Shown: positions 1-5,433 of the stretch, piece after piece | Layout of the letters: each line of letters opens with the position of its first letter | Numbering within the stretch: the stretch's first letter is position 1 | Assembly: GCA_046539045.1 (NCBI GenBank) | Contig: JBKHHU010000193.1 | Location: 1 to 6,314, forward strand | DNA length: 6,314 bases | Direction: 5' to 3' | Origin: JBKHHU01 sp046539045 | GTDB lineage: Bacteria; Planctomycetota; Phycisphaerae; SM23-33 | Position numbers and translations under genes: made by a program | Notes under the pieces: model-generated | What the model was told of the DNA's origin: nothing | What the model saw: only the letters and a program-made list of their open reading frames with translations | The model's database searches: none

Positions 1-153
1 GTCACGGGCGAGTTCTACCAGCGCTGCGCCCTGGGAATAGCGGATGGCGGGTGGTTTCGGGCTGTCGGCCGAGGCAGCGGAAGCGGATGCAAAGAGAGCC
101 ACTGCCGTCGACGCCAGAAGCCAATACGTTCTGATGTTGCCTTTGGTGTTCAC
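1..153 (-). CDS. Exported protein, N-terminal fragment (partial at left edge)
   Basis: Reading the minus strand from a GTG at 153-151 gives 51 codons with no stop before the window edge. The start MNTKGNIRTYWLLASTAVAL is followed by FASASAASA and then DSPKPPAIRYSQGAALVELARD. This is a textbook Sec signal peptide: a short basic n-region, a hydrophobic core of about 14 residues, and an A-x-A cleavage site near ASA|DS. The protein is therefore probably exported to the periplasm, cell surface or outside. Too little mature sequence is present to assign a family. An in-frame GTG at 159-157 would add two residues. Neither start has a convincing Shine-Dalgarno site, and no in-frame ATG exists nearby, so the exact start is uncertain. 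The gene is divergent from the GH35 gene. Confidence 0.6.
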   Translation of the reverse strand, partial: MNTKGNIRTYWLLASTAVALFASASAASADSPKPPAIRYSQGAALVELARD

Positions 154-161
154 GATCACGG

Positions 162-190
162 GTTATACGAGCCCGTCCAAGCGAAGTAAA
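162..190 (-). promoter_or_regulatory. Possible sigma70-type promoter for the left exported-protein gene
   Basis: On the minus strand TTTACT (190-185) and TATAAC (167-162) are separated by exactly 17 nt. They match the -35 and -10 consensus at 4 of 6 and 5 of 6 positions. Transcription would begin around 155-154, essentially at the proposed GTG start, which would make the mRNA leaderless or nearly so. This is inferred from motif matching only. Confidence 0.3.
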
Positions 191-447
191 GCGTACCGCA
201 CAGCTTTTCCAGCCGACGAGACGACATACCTCGTTTCCTGCTATCCGCTGACCGGCAGGTTGCCGACGGCCGTGTCCGGGCGGTCTGGCTCAACGGCTGC
301 TAACCCTTTAGAAGCGTGAATCTTATTTGCCGATGCGTCCAAATTCTCCCGAATGAGGGGGATTGTGCTGATATTTGCGCTCTGATGGCATGTAAAACAA
401 AGTTATGACTATCGTTAGCGGGAATAGAGGTGGCCGGTTTGCAGGCC

Positions 448-499
448 GTCGGGGCTGCAGTCGGGGCCTGCAGCGGGGCTTGGGAAGGCTCTGCGGGGC
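448..499. repeat. Short GC-rich tandem repeat with phased CGGGGC cores
   Basis: GTCGGGGCTGCA (448-459) is followed directly by GTCGGGGCCTGCA (460-472) and a partial third unit GCGGGGCT (473-480). The core CGGGGC occurs at 450, 462, 474 and 494, so the first three are exactly 12 bp apart. An 8-bp inverted repeat, TGCAGGCC (440-447) with GGCCTGCA (465-472), overlaps it. It lies about 100 bp upstream of the GH35 start and just upstream of the possible promoter. It could be a regulator-binding cluster or chance GC-rich sequence. Confidence 0.4.
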
Positions 500-507
500 G
501 TTTTTTG

Positions 508-535
508 TTGCAAGGTGCCTGTGTGTCCTTACACT
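508..535 (+). promoter_or_regulatory. Possible promoter for the GH35 gene
   Basis: TTGCAA (508-513) and TACACT (530-535) are separated by 16 nt and each match consensus at 4 of 6 positions. Transcription would start near 542, leaving a leader of roughly 55 nt before the ATG at 597. The match is moderate and based on motifs only. Confidence 0.25.
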
Positions 536-584
536 TTTAGCTGAAAAGCATGTCCACGTATCGCTTTGCGCTGGTCCAACACGT

Positions 585-589
585 AGGGG
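585..589 (+). promoter_or_regulatory. Ribosome binding site that decides the GH35 start
   Basis: AGGGG at 585-589 lies 7 nt before the ATG at 597. The alternative in-frame ATG at 405 has no such motif. This supports translation from 597 and removes the non-conserved 64-residue extension. Confidence 0.65.
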
Positions 590-596
590 TCCGGTT

Positions 597-3269
597 ATGC
601 CGAATGTCACCTATGATGATCGCAGTTTCCTTGTAGACGGCCAACGCGTCTGGCTGGTCAGCGGCTCGATGCACTATTTTCGTGTGCCCCATGAGCTCTG
701 GCGGGATCGACTTGTCAAAGCCAAGCGGGCCGGACTGAACTGCATCAGCACGTATGTCGCCTGGAATTTCCACGAGCCGACCGAGGGCGAGTGGCATATG
801 GACGGCGACCGCGACATCCTCCAGTTCGTGCGGCTTTGTCAGGAGCTGGGGTTGTACGTTATTCTCCGTCCCGGTCCGTACATCTGTGCCGAATGGGACT
901 CGGGGGGGCTGCCCGGCTGGCTCAACACCAAGACCGGGATCAGCTACCGCACGAACAACGCCTCCTACACGCACTATTTCGACAAGTACTTCCGCAATAT
1001 CCTTCCTCGCCTGGCCGAGTACCAGGTCTCCAACGGTGGGCCCATCATCGCGATTCAGAACGAAAATGAATACGTGATGACCACCATGCCGGACCGCAAG
1101 AAGTACCTCGGTTTCATCAGCCAGCTGTTCAGCCGGGCCGGGTTCGACGTCCCCGTCATCACCTGCAACCTCGGCACCAGACCGCTGGTGGACGATGCGG
1201 TCGACTGCGTCAACACCTGGTCGCACGCGGTACGCATGCTCAAGAAAATGCGGATCGATCAGCCGGACGCTCCGTTGATCGTCACCGAGTTCTGGTGCGG
1301 ATGGTTCGATCACTGGGGCGGGGAGCATGAGGAAAAGTCCGCCGACGACACCGTCCGTCACGCCATGGAGATTCTCGGTTGCGGCGGGCAGGTCAATTAC
1401 TACATGTGGCACGGTGGGACGAACTTCGGTTTCTGGGGTTCGCGCCTGGCCGCCGGTGACGATACCTACCAGACCACCAGCTACGACTATGACGCCCCGC
1501 TGGCAGAAGGCGGCGGGCTGACGGAAAAGTATTACAAAACACGCGTAGTGAACCTCCTGACCAATCATATGGGCGAGTATATCGCCGACTGCTCGCTGTA
1601 CGACCCGGGCGTGGACGTGGTTAACAACACCAACGTTCTGAACATCGCGGGGCTTCACGGCCGGTGGGCGGTCATCACGAACGGGGGGAACGCGGACATC
1701 ACCTCCGCGCAGATCTCCCTGCCCGAGGCCCGGGAGTTGGAGGTCTTGCTTGAACCGTTTGGCGCGGTGGCGATTCCCGTGGAAGTCCGCCTCGACGATT
1801 CGCACATGCTGGACTACACCAATTGCACTCCGATGGGCCTTTTCGGCGACGAGCTGCTTCTGCTGACAGCCCAGGCCGGTGCGGAGGTGCGGGTCAGCAT
1901 CAACGGCAAGGAACTTGTGAAAACCATGCCCCAAGGCGATCAGCCGAAGGTGGTCGACCACGAGGGGCTCTCGATCGGGCTGGTCAACTCCCGGCTTGCC
2001 CAACGCACCTGGCCGATGGAGGACGTGATCCTGTTCGGCCCCGATTTCGTCGGCGAGACCGATGAGGATATTCGCCTGCCGGACGGTGCCAACAGCTATG
2101 CCCGCCTGACCTTCGCCGGCAAGCTGTCGGTCAAGAAGGTCAACGGTAACGGGCTCTCCCCCAAACCCAATACGCCGGAGCTGGACAACTTCAGCCGCCT
2201 GTGCGTCTGCAAGGAACCGGACTCCCAGGAGCTTCCATGGGAGCCTATCGAAGGGCCGACCGACGTCGATCAACTCGGCGTGCATCAGGGGTATGTCTGG
2301 TATCGCGTAGACATCGAACATTCGCGGGCGCGGAAGCGGAACCTTTTCTTCCCGCAGTTGGAAGATCGGGCGATGGTGTACTGCAACGGCGAGTTCGTCG
2401 GGATCTGGGGACGGGGAGAGGACGCCCAGCGCTCGCCTATCTCCGTTTCGATGAAGAAGGGCGTAAACCGCCTGGTGCTGCTGGTGGATAACCTCGGCCG
2501 ATTCAACTACGGGCCGCGAGTCGGTGAAATCAAAGGCCTTTACGGCCCGGTCTACGATGCCAAGAAACTCCGCACGCGCAAGTTCAAGGTCAAGAAGCAG
2601 GAAGGTTTCCAGCGGCGCGTGATCCCGCGGAAAGTGGCGTATCTGGTTCCGGAACTGGAATCCCAGCCGCTGTACCATGCGGAGCTGTCGATCCCACTGA
2701 ACACGGTGACGCCCCTGCACATGATGTTCCGCGAGTTGCCGTATCACGTGGCGGTAGTGGTTAACGAGCGGATGGTGGAGTTCTTCGCTCACCAGAACCG
2801 GAACTTCGGCGACGTGTTGCTGACCAATGAACTGAAGAAGGGCAGTAACAAGATCCGCCTGATGCTCTGGGGCGAGGTCGACGCAAAACTTATCCAGGAC
2901 CAGGTGACCTTCTATTCGCTGATGGAGGAATTATCGCTGGAGGCGGACTGGTCGATGCGGAAATGGGACGTCCCGGAAGAGGAGGGACCGCTGGTGGGCA
3001 AGAACCAGCCGGCGTGGTATGTATCCCGGTTTGACTGGGACGGATCCGCCGCTCCGCTGTTCCTGCAGATATCCGGCGCCAGGAAAGGTCAGATCTACCT
3101 TAACGGGCACAACTGCGGCAGGTTCTGGAATGTGGGTCCCCAGCAGTATTACTACCTGCCCGAGCCGTGGCTGACTGAACACAACGAATTGAAGATTTTT
3201 GAGGAGCAGGGGAATATCCCCTCGCGCTCAAAGCTCGTAATCCGGCCGCTGGGGCCGTACCGGGAATAA
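597..3269 (+). CDS. Glycoside hydrolase family 35 (beta-galactosidase type), 890 aa
   Basis: The protein should hydrolyse terminal beta-D-galactosyl linkages by a retaining mechanism. The TIM-barrel domain (about residues 5-330) carries the GH35 hallmarks in order: SGSMHYFR (22-29), YVAWNFHEP (53-61), RPGPYICAEWDSGGLPGWL (91-109), GGPIIAIQNENEY (147-159) with acid/base Glu158, TEFWCGWFDHWG (230-241) with nucleophile Glu231, YYMWHGGTNFGFW (268-280) and SYDYDAPLAE (295-304). Beta-sandwich regions follow, including DNLGRFNYGP (631-640) and a C-terminal jelly roll with KGQIYLNGHNCGRFW (830-844), GPQ and LPEPW. At 890 residues it is longer than many bacterial GH35 enzymes, with an extra beta-rich stretch around 335-560. 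The ATG at 597 is chosen for its Shine-Dalgarno site and because family similarity begins there. From it there is no signal peptide, so a cytoplasmic location is inferred. The family is certain; the exact substrate (lactose-like, galactan fragments or another beta-galactoside) is not. No sugar transporter or regulator gene is visible beside it. Confidence 0.95.
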   Translation: MPNVTYDDRSFLVDGQRVWLVSGSMHYFRVPHELWRDRLVKAKRAGLNCISTYVAWNFHEPTEGEWHMDGDRDILQFVRLCQELGLYVILRPGPYICAEWDSGGLPGWLNTKTGISYRTNNASYTHYFDKYFRNILPRLAEYQVSNGGPIIAIQNENEYVMTTMPDRKKYLGFISQLFSRAGFDVPVITCNLGTRPLVDDAVDCVNTWSHAVRMLKKMRIDQPDAPLIVTEFWCGWFDHWGGEHEEKSADDTVRHAMEILGCGGQVNYYMWHGGTNFGFWGSRLAAGDDTYQTTSYDYDAPLAEGGGLTEKYYKTRVVNLLTNHMGEYIADCSLYDPGVDVVNNTNVLNIAGLHGRWAVITNGGNADITSAQISLPEARELEVLLEPFGAVAIPVEVRLDDSHMLDYTNCTPMGLFGDELLLLTAQAGAEVRVSINGKELVKTMPQGDQPKVVDHEGLSIGLVNSRLAQRTWPMEDVILFGPDFVGETDEDIRLPDGANSYARLTFAGKLSVKKVNGNGLSPKPNTPELDNFSRLCVCKEPDSQELPWEPIEGPTDVDQLGVHQGYVWYRVDIEHSRARKRNLFFPQLEDRAMVYCNGEFVGIWGRGEDAQRSPISVSMKKGVNRLVLLVDNLGRFNYGPRVGEIKGLYGPVYDAKKLRTRKFKVKKQEGFQRRVIPRKVAYLVPELESQPLYHAELSIPLNTVTPLHMMFRELPYHVAVVVNERMVEFFAHQNRNFGDVLLTNELKKGSNKIRLMLWGEVDAKLIQDQVTFYSLMEELSLEADWSMRKWDVPEEEGPLVGKNQPAWYVSRFDWDGSAAPLFLQISGARKGQIYLNGHNCGRFWNVGPQQYYYLPEPWLTEHNELKIFEEQGNIPSRSKLVIRPLGPYRE

Positions 3270-3285
3270 CGTCCGGAATAAATCA

Positions 3286-3327
3286 GAAAACGGCGGGTCG
3301 GTAGCAATATTCCTTCCCGCCGTTTTC
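3286..3327. terminator. Bidirectional intrinsic terminator between convergent genes
   Basis: GAAAACGGCGGG (3286-3297) pairs perfectly with CCCGCCGTTTTC (3316-3327), a 12-bp stem with an 18-nt loop. Because the stem is flanked by AAAA on one side and TTTT on the other, it ends in a U tract in either direction. It lies 16 bp after the GH35 stop and 16 bp beyond the end of the minus-strand gene, so it can serve both. Confidence 0.85.
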
Positions 3328-3343
3328 CTTTGCGCCTGGAAGC

Positions 3344-3775
3344 TTACTTGATGCGGATGGTTACCGTTACGTCCGAGCCGCGATGATTGTCATGGTGTCC
3401 GCGGTGTCGGCGCTTGTAGTAACTCCGGTGCGGGCGATACACCGGCCTGTCGTAGTGCCGCCGGTAATGGTGCCGGTACGTCGGTCGGTGGTACACCGGC
3501 CGATGGTAGGCCCTGCGGAACCGGGGTTGCCTCAGGATAACCGTCGACCTGTATGCACGGGCTCTGGATGGACGTAAGGTGCCGTGGTTGAAAGAGGGCC
3601 CCACATGAGTGACGTAGGTCCGGGTGATCACGGTTCCTCGGTGTGGGAGCGTCGCTGCCCTGCCTCGGCCTCCCCTGCGGCAGGATCCGTCGGCGGACGC
3701 CGTCGCTGCCGTAAGCGTCGCGACCCCCGCAATCGCCAGCACCGCCAGCATTCCTGTCATCCTGTTGTGTTTCAT
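3344..3775 (-). CDS. Small secreted Arg/His/Tyr-rich basic protein, 143 aa
   Basis: I do not recognise a named family. The N-terminus MKHNRMTGMLAVLAIAGVAT continues to TASA|DG, a clear signal peptide cleaved near residue 28, so export is well supported. By my count the mature 115 residues contain 27 Arg, 13 His and 10 Tyr, with only four Asp and no Glu, giving a very basic protein. Residues 90-120 hold imperfect repeats built on Y-(H/D)-R-P-(V/T)-Y, with tyrosines at 90, 95, 100, 104, 108 and 113. A short alternating segment, DVTVTIRIK, ends the protein. The single Cys is at 32. The ATG at 3775 has a strong AGGAG 8 nt upstream. The coding DNA repeats TACACCGGCC (3438-3447, 3492-3501), matching the RPVY repeats. 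Possible roles (binding of metal, anionic polysaccharide or cell wall) are inference only. It is convergent with the GH35 gene. Confidence 0.8.
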   Translation of the reverse strand: MKHNRMTGMLAVLAIAGVATLTAATASADGSCRRGGRGRAATLPHRGTVITRTYVTHVGPSFNHGTLRPSRARAYRSTVILRQPRFRRAYHRPVYHRPTYRHHYRRHYDRPVYRPHRSYYKRRHRGHHDNHRGSDVTVTIRIK

Positions 3776-3783
3776 GCTCTCTT

Positions 3784-3788
3784 CTCCT
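3784..3788 (-). promoter_or_regulatory. Ribosome binding site of the Arg/His/Tyr-rich protein gene
   Basis: The minus strand reads AGGAG here, 8 nt before the ATG at 3775. It strongly supports that start over the in-frame ATGs at residues 6 and 9. Confidence 0.75.
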
Positions 3789-3892
3789 GTTTTTACAGCG
3801 TCTGGTTTCTCTTGGGGGCGTTAATCAAGCGCTGTTGGGTCGTTATGTACGACAGCGAGTACTACAATGGGTTAGTGGAAATCACGCGAATG

Positions 3893-3917
3893 CCTCCGGA
3901 AACCGGTGCTCCGGAGG
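3893..3917. other. Perfect 8-bp inverted repeat, function unknown
   Basis: CCTCCGGA (3893-3900) and TCCGGAGG (3910-3917) flank a 9-nt spacer. Neither side is followed by a T tract, so an intrinsic terminator is unlikely. It could be an operator or a structure in the 5' leader of the minus-strand gene, whose start is about 120 bp away. Confidence 0.4.
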
Positions 3918-3962
3918 GAGAAAGAGAGGCCAAGGTGGTGCATTTCCGGGGCGCAAAAATAC

Positions 3963-3991
3963 TTGTTTGCATGAAGTCGTTGGCATAGAAT
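3963..3991 (+). promoter_or_regulatory. Possible promoter of the HU-family gene
   Basis: TTGTTT (3963-3968) and TAGAAT (3986-3991) are separated by exactly 17 nt. The -10 matches 5 of 6 consensus bases; the -35 is weaker, with only the TTG matching. Transcription from about 3998 would give a leader of about 83 nt containing the hairpin at 4021-4047. A competing -10-like GATAAT at 4050-4055 has no good -35 at normal spacing. Confidence 0.35.
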
Positions 3992-4020
3992 GACTTGCAG
4001 CTCAGGTAGCCACTTTGCCA

Positions 4021-4047
4021 ATCATGCCGTGCTTCTGCCGGCATGAT
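4021..4047 (+). promoter_or_regulatory. Inverted repeat in the HU gene leader (hairpin or operator)
   Basis: ATCATGCCG (4021-4029) pairs perfectly with CGGCATGAT (4039-4047) around a 9-nt loop. It lies 33 bp before the HU start codon. As RNA it would form a stable leader hairpin upstream of the Shine-Dalgarno site; as DNA it is a symmetric site suited to a dimeric regulator. No T run follows, so it is not a terminator. Confidence 0.5.
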
Positions 4048-4080
4048 GAGATAATACACAGTCTTCCGAAAGGGTTCTTC

Positions 4081-4392
4081 ATGCACACTGTGACGAAGAA
4101 AGAACTTGTGGATCGGATTGCCGACCAGGTCGGTGCGAAGCGAGTACTAGTCAAAAAGGTTGTCCAGAATTTTCTTGATGAGATCATCAACGAACTCGGT
4201 GAGGGCAACCGGCTGGAATTCCGCGACTTTGGTGTTTTCGAGACCAAGAAGAGAGCTGCCCGCATCGCCCAGAATCCCAAGACCCTCGAACGCGTGAAGG
4301 TTCCCCCCAAGCGCACCGTCAAGTTCAAGGTCGGGCGAATGATGAAAATCAAGCTCCAGGACGGGCTTGAAGAGGGATCCGCCGAAGGCTGA
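4081..4392 (+). CDS. HU/IHF-family nucleoid DNA-binding protein, 103 aa
   Basis: The protein belongs to the bacterial histone-like HU/IHF family, whose dimers bend and wrap DNA in the nucleoid. The start MHTVTKKELVDRIADQVGAK gives the N-terminal helix-turn-helix body that forms the dimer. FRDFGVFETKKRAARIAQNPKT (47-68) matches the family signature: the G-x-F segment leads into the DNA-binding arm with RAAR (58-61) and NP (65-66), whose proline is the one that intercalates at DNA kinks in HU and IHF. VKVPPKRTVKFKVGRMMK is the returning strand and final helix. An acidic tail LEEGSAEG makes it slightly longer than the usual 90 or so residues. The ATG at 4081 is chosen because GAAAGGG lies 6 nt upstream and family similarity begins there; upstream in-frame starts add unrelated sequence. 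Whether it is an HU homomer or an IHF-like subunit cannot be decided from sequence alone. It seems to be a single-gene transcript. Confidence 0.94.
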   Translation: MHTVTKKELVDRIADQVGAKRVLVKKVVQNFLDEIINELGEGNRLEFRDFGVFETKKRAARIAQNPKTLERVKVPPKRTVKFKVGRMMKIKLQDGLEEGSAEG

Positions 4393-4474
4393 GGCATCTT
4401 CGCTGCAGGCGCTTGCCCGGCTGTCGATTCCGTCGCAACCCGTGATATACATTGAACTCCCGCATGAAACGCGT

Positions 4475-4510
4475 CAACCGCCGGTTCCTGCGATTCCGGC
4501 GGTTGCTTTT
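4475..4510 (+). terminator. Intrinsic terminator after the HU gene
   Basis: CAACCGCCGG (4475-4484) pairs perfectly with CCGGCGGTTG (4496-4505), a 10-bp GC-rich stem with an 11-nt loop, followed by CTTTT (4506-4510). It lies 82 bp past the HU stop and separates that gene from the downstream unit. The T run is short, so termination may be partial. Confidence 0.75.
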
Positions 4511-4563
4511 GCGCGGAGAGTCCGGCCGCGGTAGTCCACATTCCCTCAGCGTCGTCACATAGC

Positions 4564-4592
4564 TTGACCCGCGAGCCGGTTTTGCTTCTACT
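4564..4592 (+). promoter_or_regulatory. Possible promoter of the unknown gene-metF unit
   Basis: TTGACC (4564-4569, 5 of 6) and TCTACT (4587-4592, 4 of 6) are separated by 17 nt. Its position just after the HU terminator fits a new transcription unit. The start would be near 4599, with a leader of about 66 nt. An overlapping weaker pair, TTGCTT (4582-4587) and AAGAAT (4605-4610), is also possible. Confidence 0.35.
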
Positions 4593-4654
4593 GGGCAGTA
4601 CTGCAAGAATGATGTGAACCGGCACGCCATCCGGCGCCGGGACGCAGACCAGAT

Positions 4655-4658
4655 GGAG
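4655..4658 (+). promoter_or_regulatory. Ribosome binding site that decides the start at 4665
   Basis: GGAG at 4655-4658 lies 6 nt before the ATG at 4665. The earlier in-frame GTG (4614) and ATG (4653) lack a comparable motif, so the 252-residue product is preferred over the longer versions. Confidence 0.6.
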
Positions 4659-4664
4659 CCGATC

Positions 4665-5423
4665 ATGTATCTGAAACAGTTCATCGTCACTCCGAGCATG
4701 GGCAAGCGACTCATGGCCAAGGCCATGCTGCTGCACCCAGCCGTGGAGAATGCTCTGGAAAACCATACCATCGTTGTGGTGGCAGGCAGCACAAACGCCT
4801 ATGTGGCAGAGGAACTGCTGCGAGCCACTGGACAGCTTGACGGATTTCAAAAGAAAGGCTTCCGCCGAGGCATGGTGGTCCCGCCGTCGTTCGATGCCTC
4901 GAGCGTAGCCGTCGATTTTCCCGGTGACGTAGTGATCAAGTCCGGACAGTGGCAGCGCGGCAAGACCATTTTCGACGTGGTGGGTGACCTCCACAAAGGC
5001 GATGTCCTGATCAAAGGCGCCAACGCCGTGAACATCGAGGACGGTGAAGCGGGCGTTCTCGTCGGCCATCCCGAAGCGGGAACCGTCGGTGCGGCCTTGC
5101 CGATCAGCGTAGGCCGGCGCGTGCAGTTGATCGTGCCGGTTGGTCTGGAAAAACGCGTCACCCAGCCGATTCCGCAGATCGCCGCGGAACTCAACACCCC
5201 CGAAGCCGAAGGCCCGCGGATGATGCCGCTGCCCGGAGAAGTCGTTACCGAACTGGACGCCATCGAGGCCCTGACCGGCGCGCCGGCGGAGCTGATGGCC
5301 GGCGGCGGTGTGTACGGAGCGGAAGGGGCTTACTGGATCGCGGTCAAGGGCGAGCAGGACGAGCTGGAAGAGGTCGAGACGCTGATGGCCTCGCTGGCCG
5401 ACGAACCGCAGTGCGAGGCATGA
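4665..5423 (+). CDS. Conserved-looking protein of unknown function upstream of metF, 252 aa
   Basis: I do not recognise the family. From the ATG at 4665 it is a soluble alpha/beta-looking protein without a signal peptide or membrane segment. A buried-strand and turn pattern HTIVVVAGSTNAYVAEELL (34-52) resembles the beginning of a nucleotide- or ligand-binding fold, but there is no Walker A motif. The segment GDVVIKSGQ (87-95) recurs as GDVLIKGAN (112-120), hinting at an internal duplication. GVLVGHPEAGTVGAAL (130-145) and GGGVYGAEGAYW (203-214) are glycine-rich loops of the kind found around active sites. The C-terminus is acidic. The stop at 5421-5423 is 10 nt before metF, so the two are probably co-transcribed and translation may be coupled. 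A role in one-carbon or folate chemistry is suggested only by this position. A longer GTG start at 4614 would add 17 residues that look non-conserved. Confidence 0.85.
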   Translation: MYLKQFIVTPSMGKRLMAKAMLLHPAVENALENHTIVVVAGSTNAYVAEELLRATGQLDGFQKKGFRRGMVVPPSFDASSVAVDFPGDVVIKSGQWQRGKTIFDVVGDLHKGDVLIKGANAVNIEDGEAGVLVGHPEAGTVGAALPISVGRRVQLIVPVGLEKRVTQPIPQIAAELNTPEAEGPRMMPLPGEVVTELDAIEALTGAPAELMAGGGVYGAEGAYWIAVKGEQDELEEVETLMASLADEPQCEA

Positions 5424-5433
5424 GTCGAACCCG

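Larger units (their letters stand above)
154..596. other. Divergent intergenic region without a credible gene
   Basis: This stretch of about 440 bases separates the left exported-protein gene (minus) from the GH35 gene (plus). Open frames cross it on both strands. The reading in frame with GH35 (405-596) translates to an Arg/Cys/Gly-rich 64-residue segment with AGA, AGG, TTA and ACA codons unlike the GC-ending codons of the enzyme, so I regard it as untranslated leader. The region holds the possible promoters listed separately and the GC-rich repeat at 448-499. The rest (about 191-439) shows no strong structure that I can see. Confidence 0.6.
3776..4080. other. Divergent intergenic region between the secreted-protein gene and HU
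   Basis: This holds the leader of the minus-strand secreted-protein gene and the promoter region of the HU gene. I found no convincing promoter for the minus-strand gene. An 8-bp hairpin (3893-3917), a 17-nt purine tract (3913-3929), a possible HU promoter (3963-3991) and a 9-bp hairpin (4021-4047) are the visible structures. A plus-strand frame reads through to 3988 but shows no recognisable protein and mostly mirrors the minus-strand gene. Confidence 0.6.

Noticed and set aside
405..596. A 64-residue N-terminal extension of the GH35 protein from an ATG at 405
   Set aside because: It is Arg/Cys/Gly-rich, uses codons unlike the rest of the gene, shows no GH35 similarity or clean signal peptide, and the ATG at 597 has an AGGGG site at good spacing.
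323..610. A 95-residue minus-strand frame in the divergent intergenic region
   Set aside because: It has biased Pro/Arg composition, no ribosome site or family resemblance, and overlaps the GH35 start and ribosome site.
537..2792. A 751-residue open frame on the minus strand
   Set aside because: It is the antisense shadow of the GH35 gene, a common effect in GC-rich coding DNA, and its translation shows no coherent domain.
3584..3988. A 134-residue plus-strand frame overlapping the secreted-protein gene
   Set aside because: Its first part is a mirror of the minus-strand gene and its last 50 or so residues cross the hairpin and purine tract with no recognisable protein features. The minus-strand reading has a signal peptide and a strong ribosome site instead.
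4464..4562. A 32-codon Arg-rich small frame after the HU gene (starts MKRVNRRFLRFRRLLLRG)
   Set aside because: It passes straight through the terminator hairpin, whose sequence explains the Arg codons, and it has no Shine-Dalgarno site.
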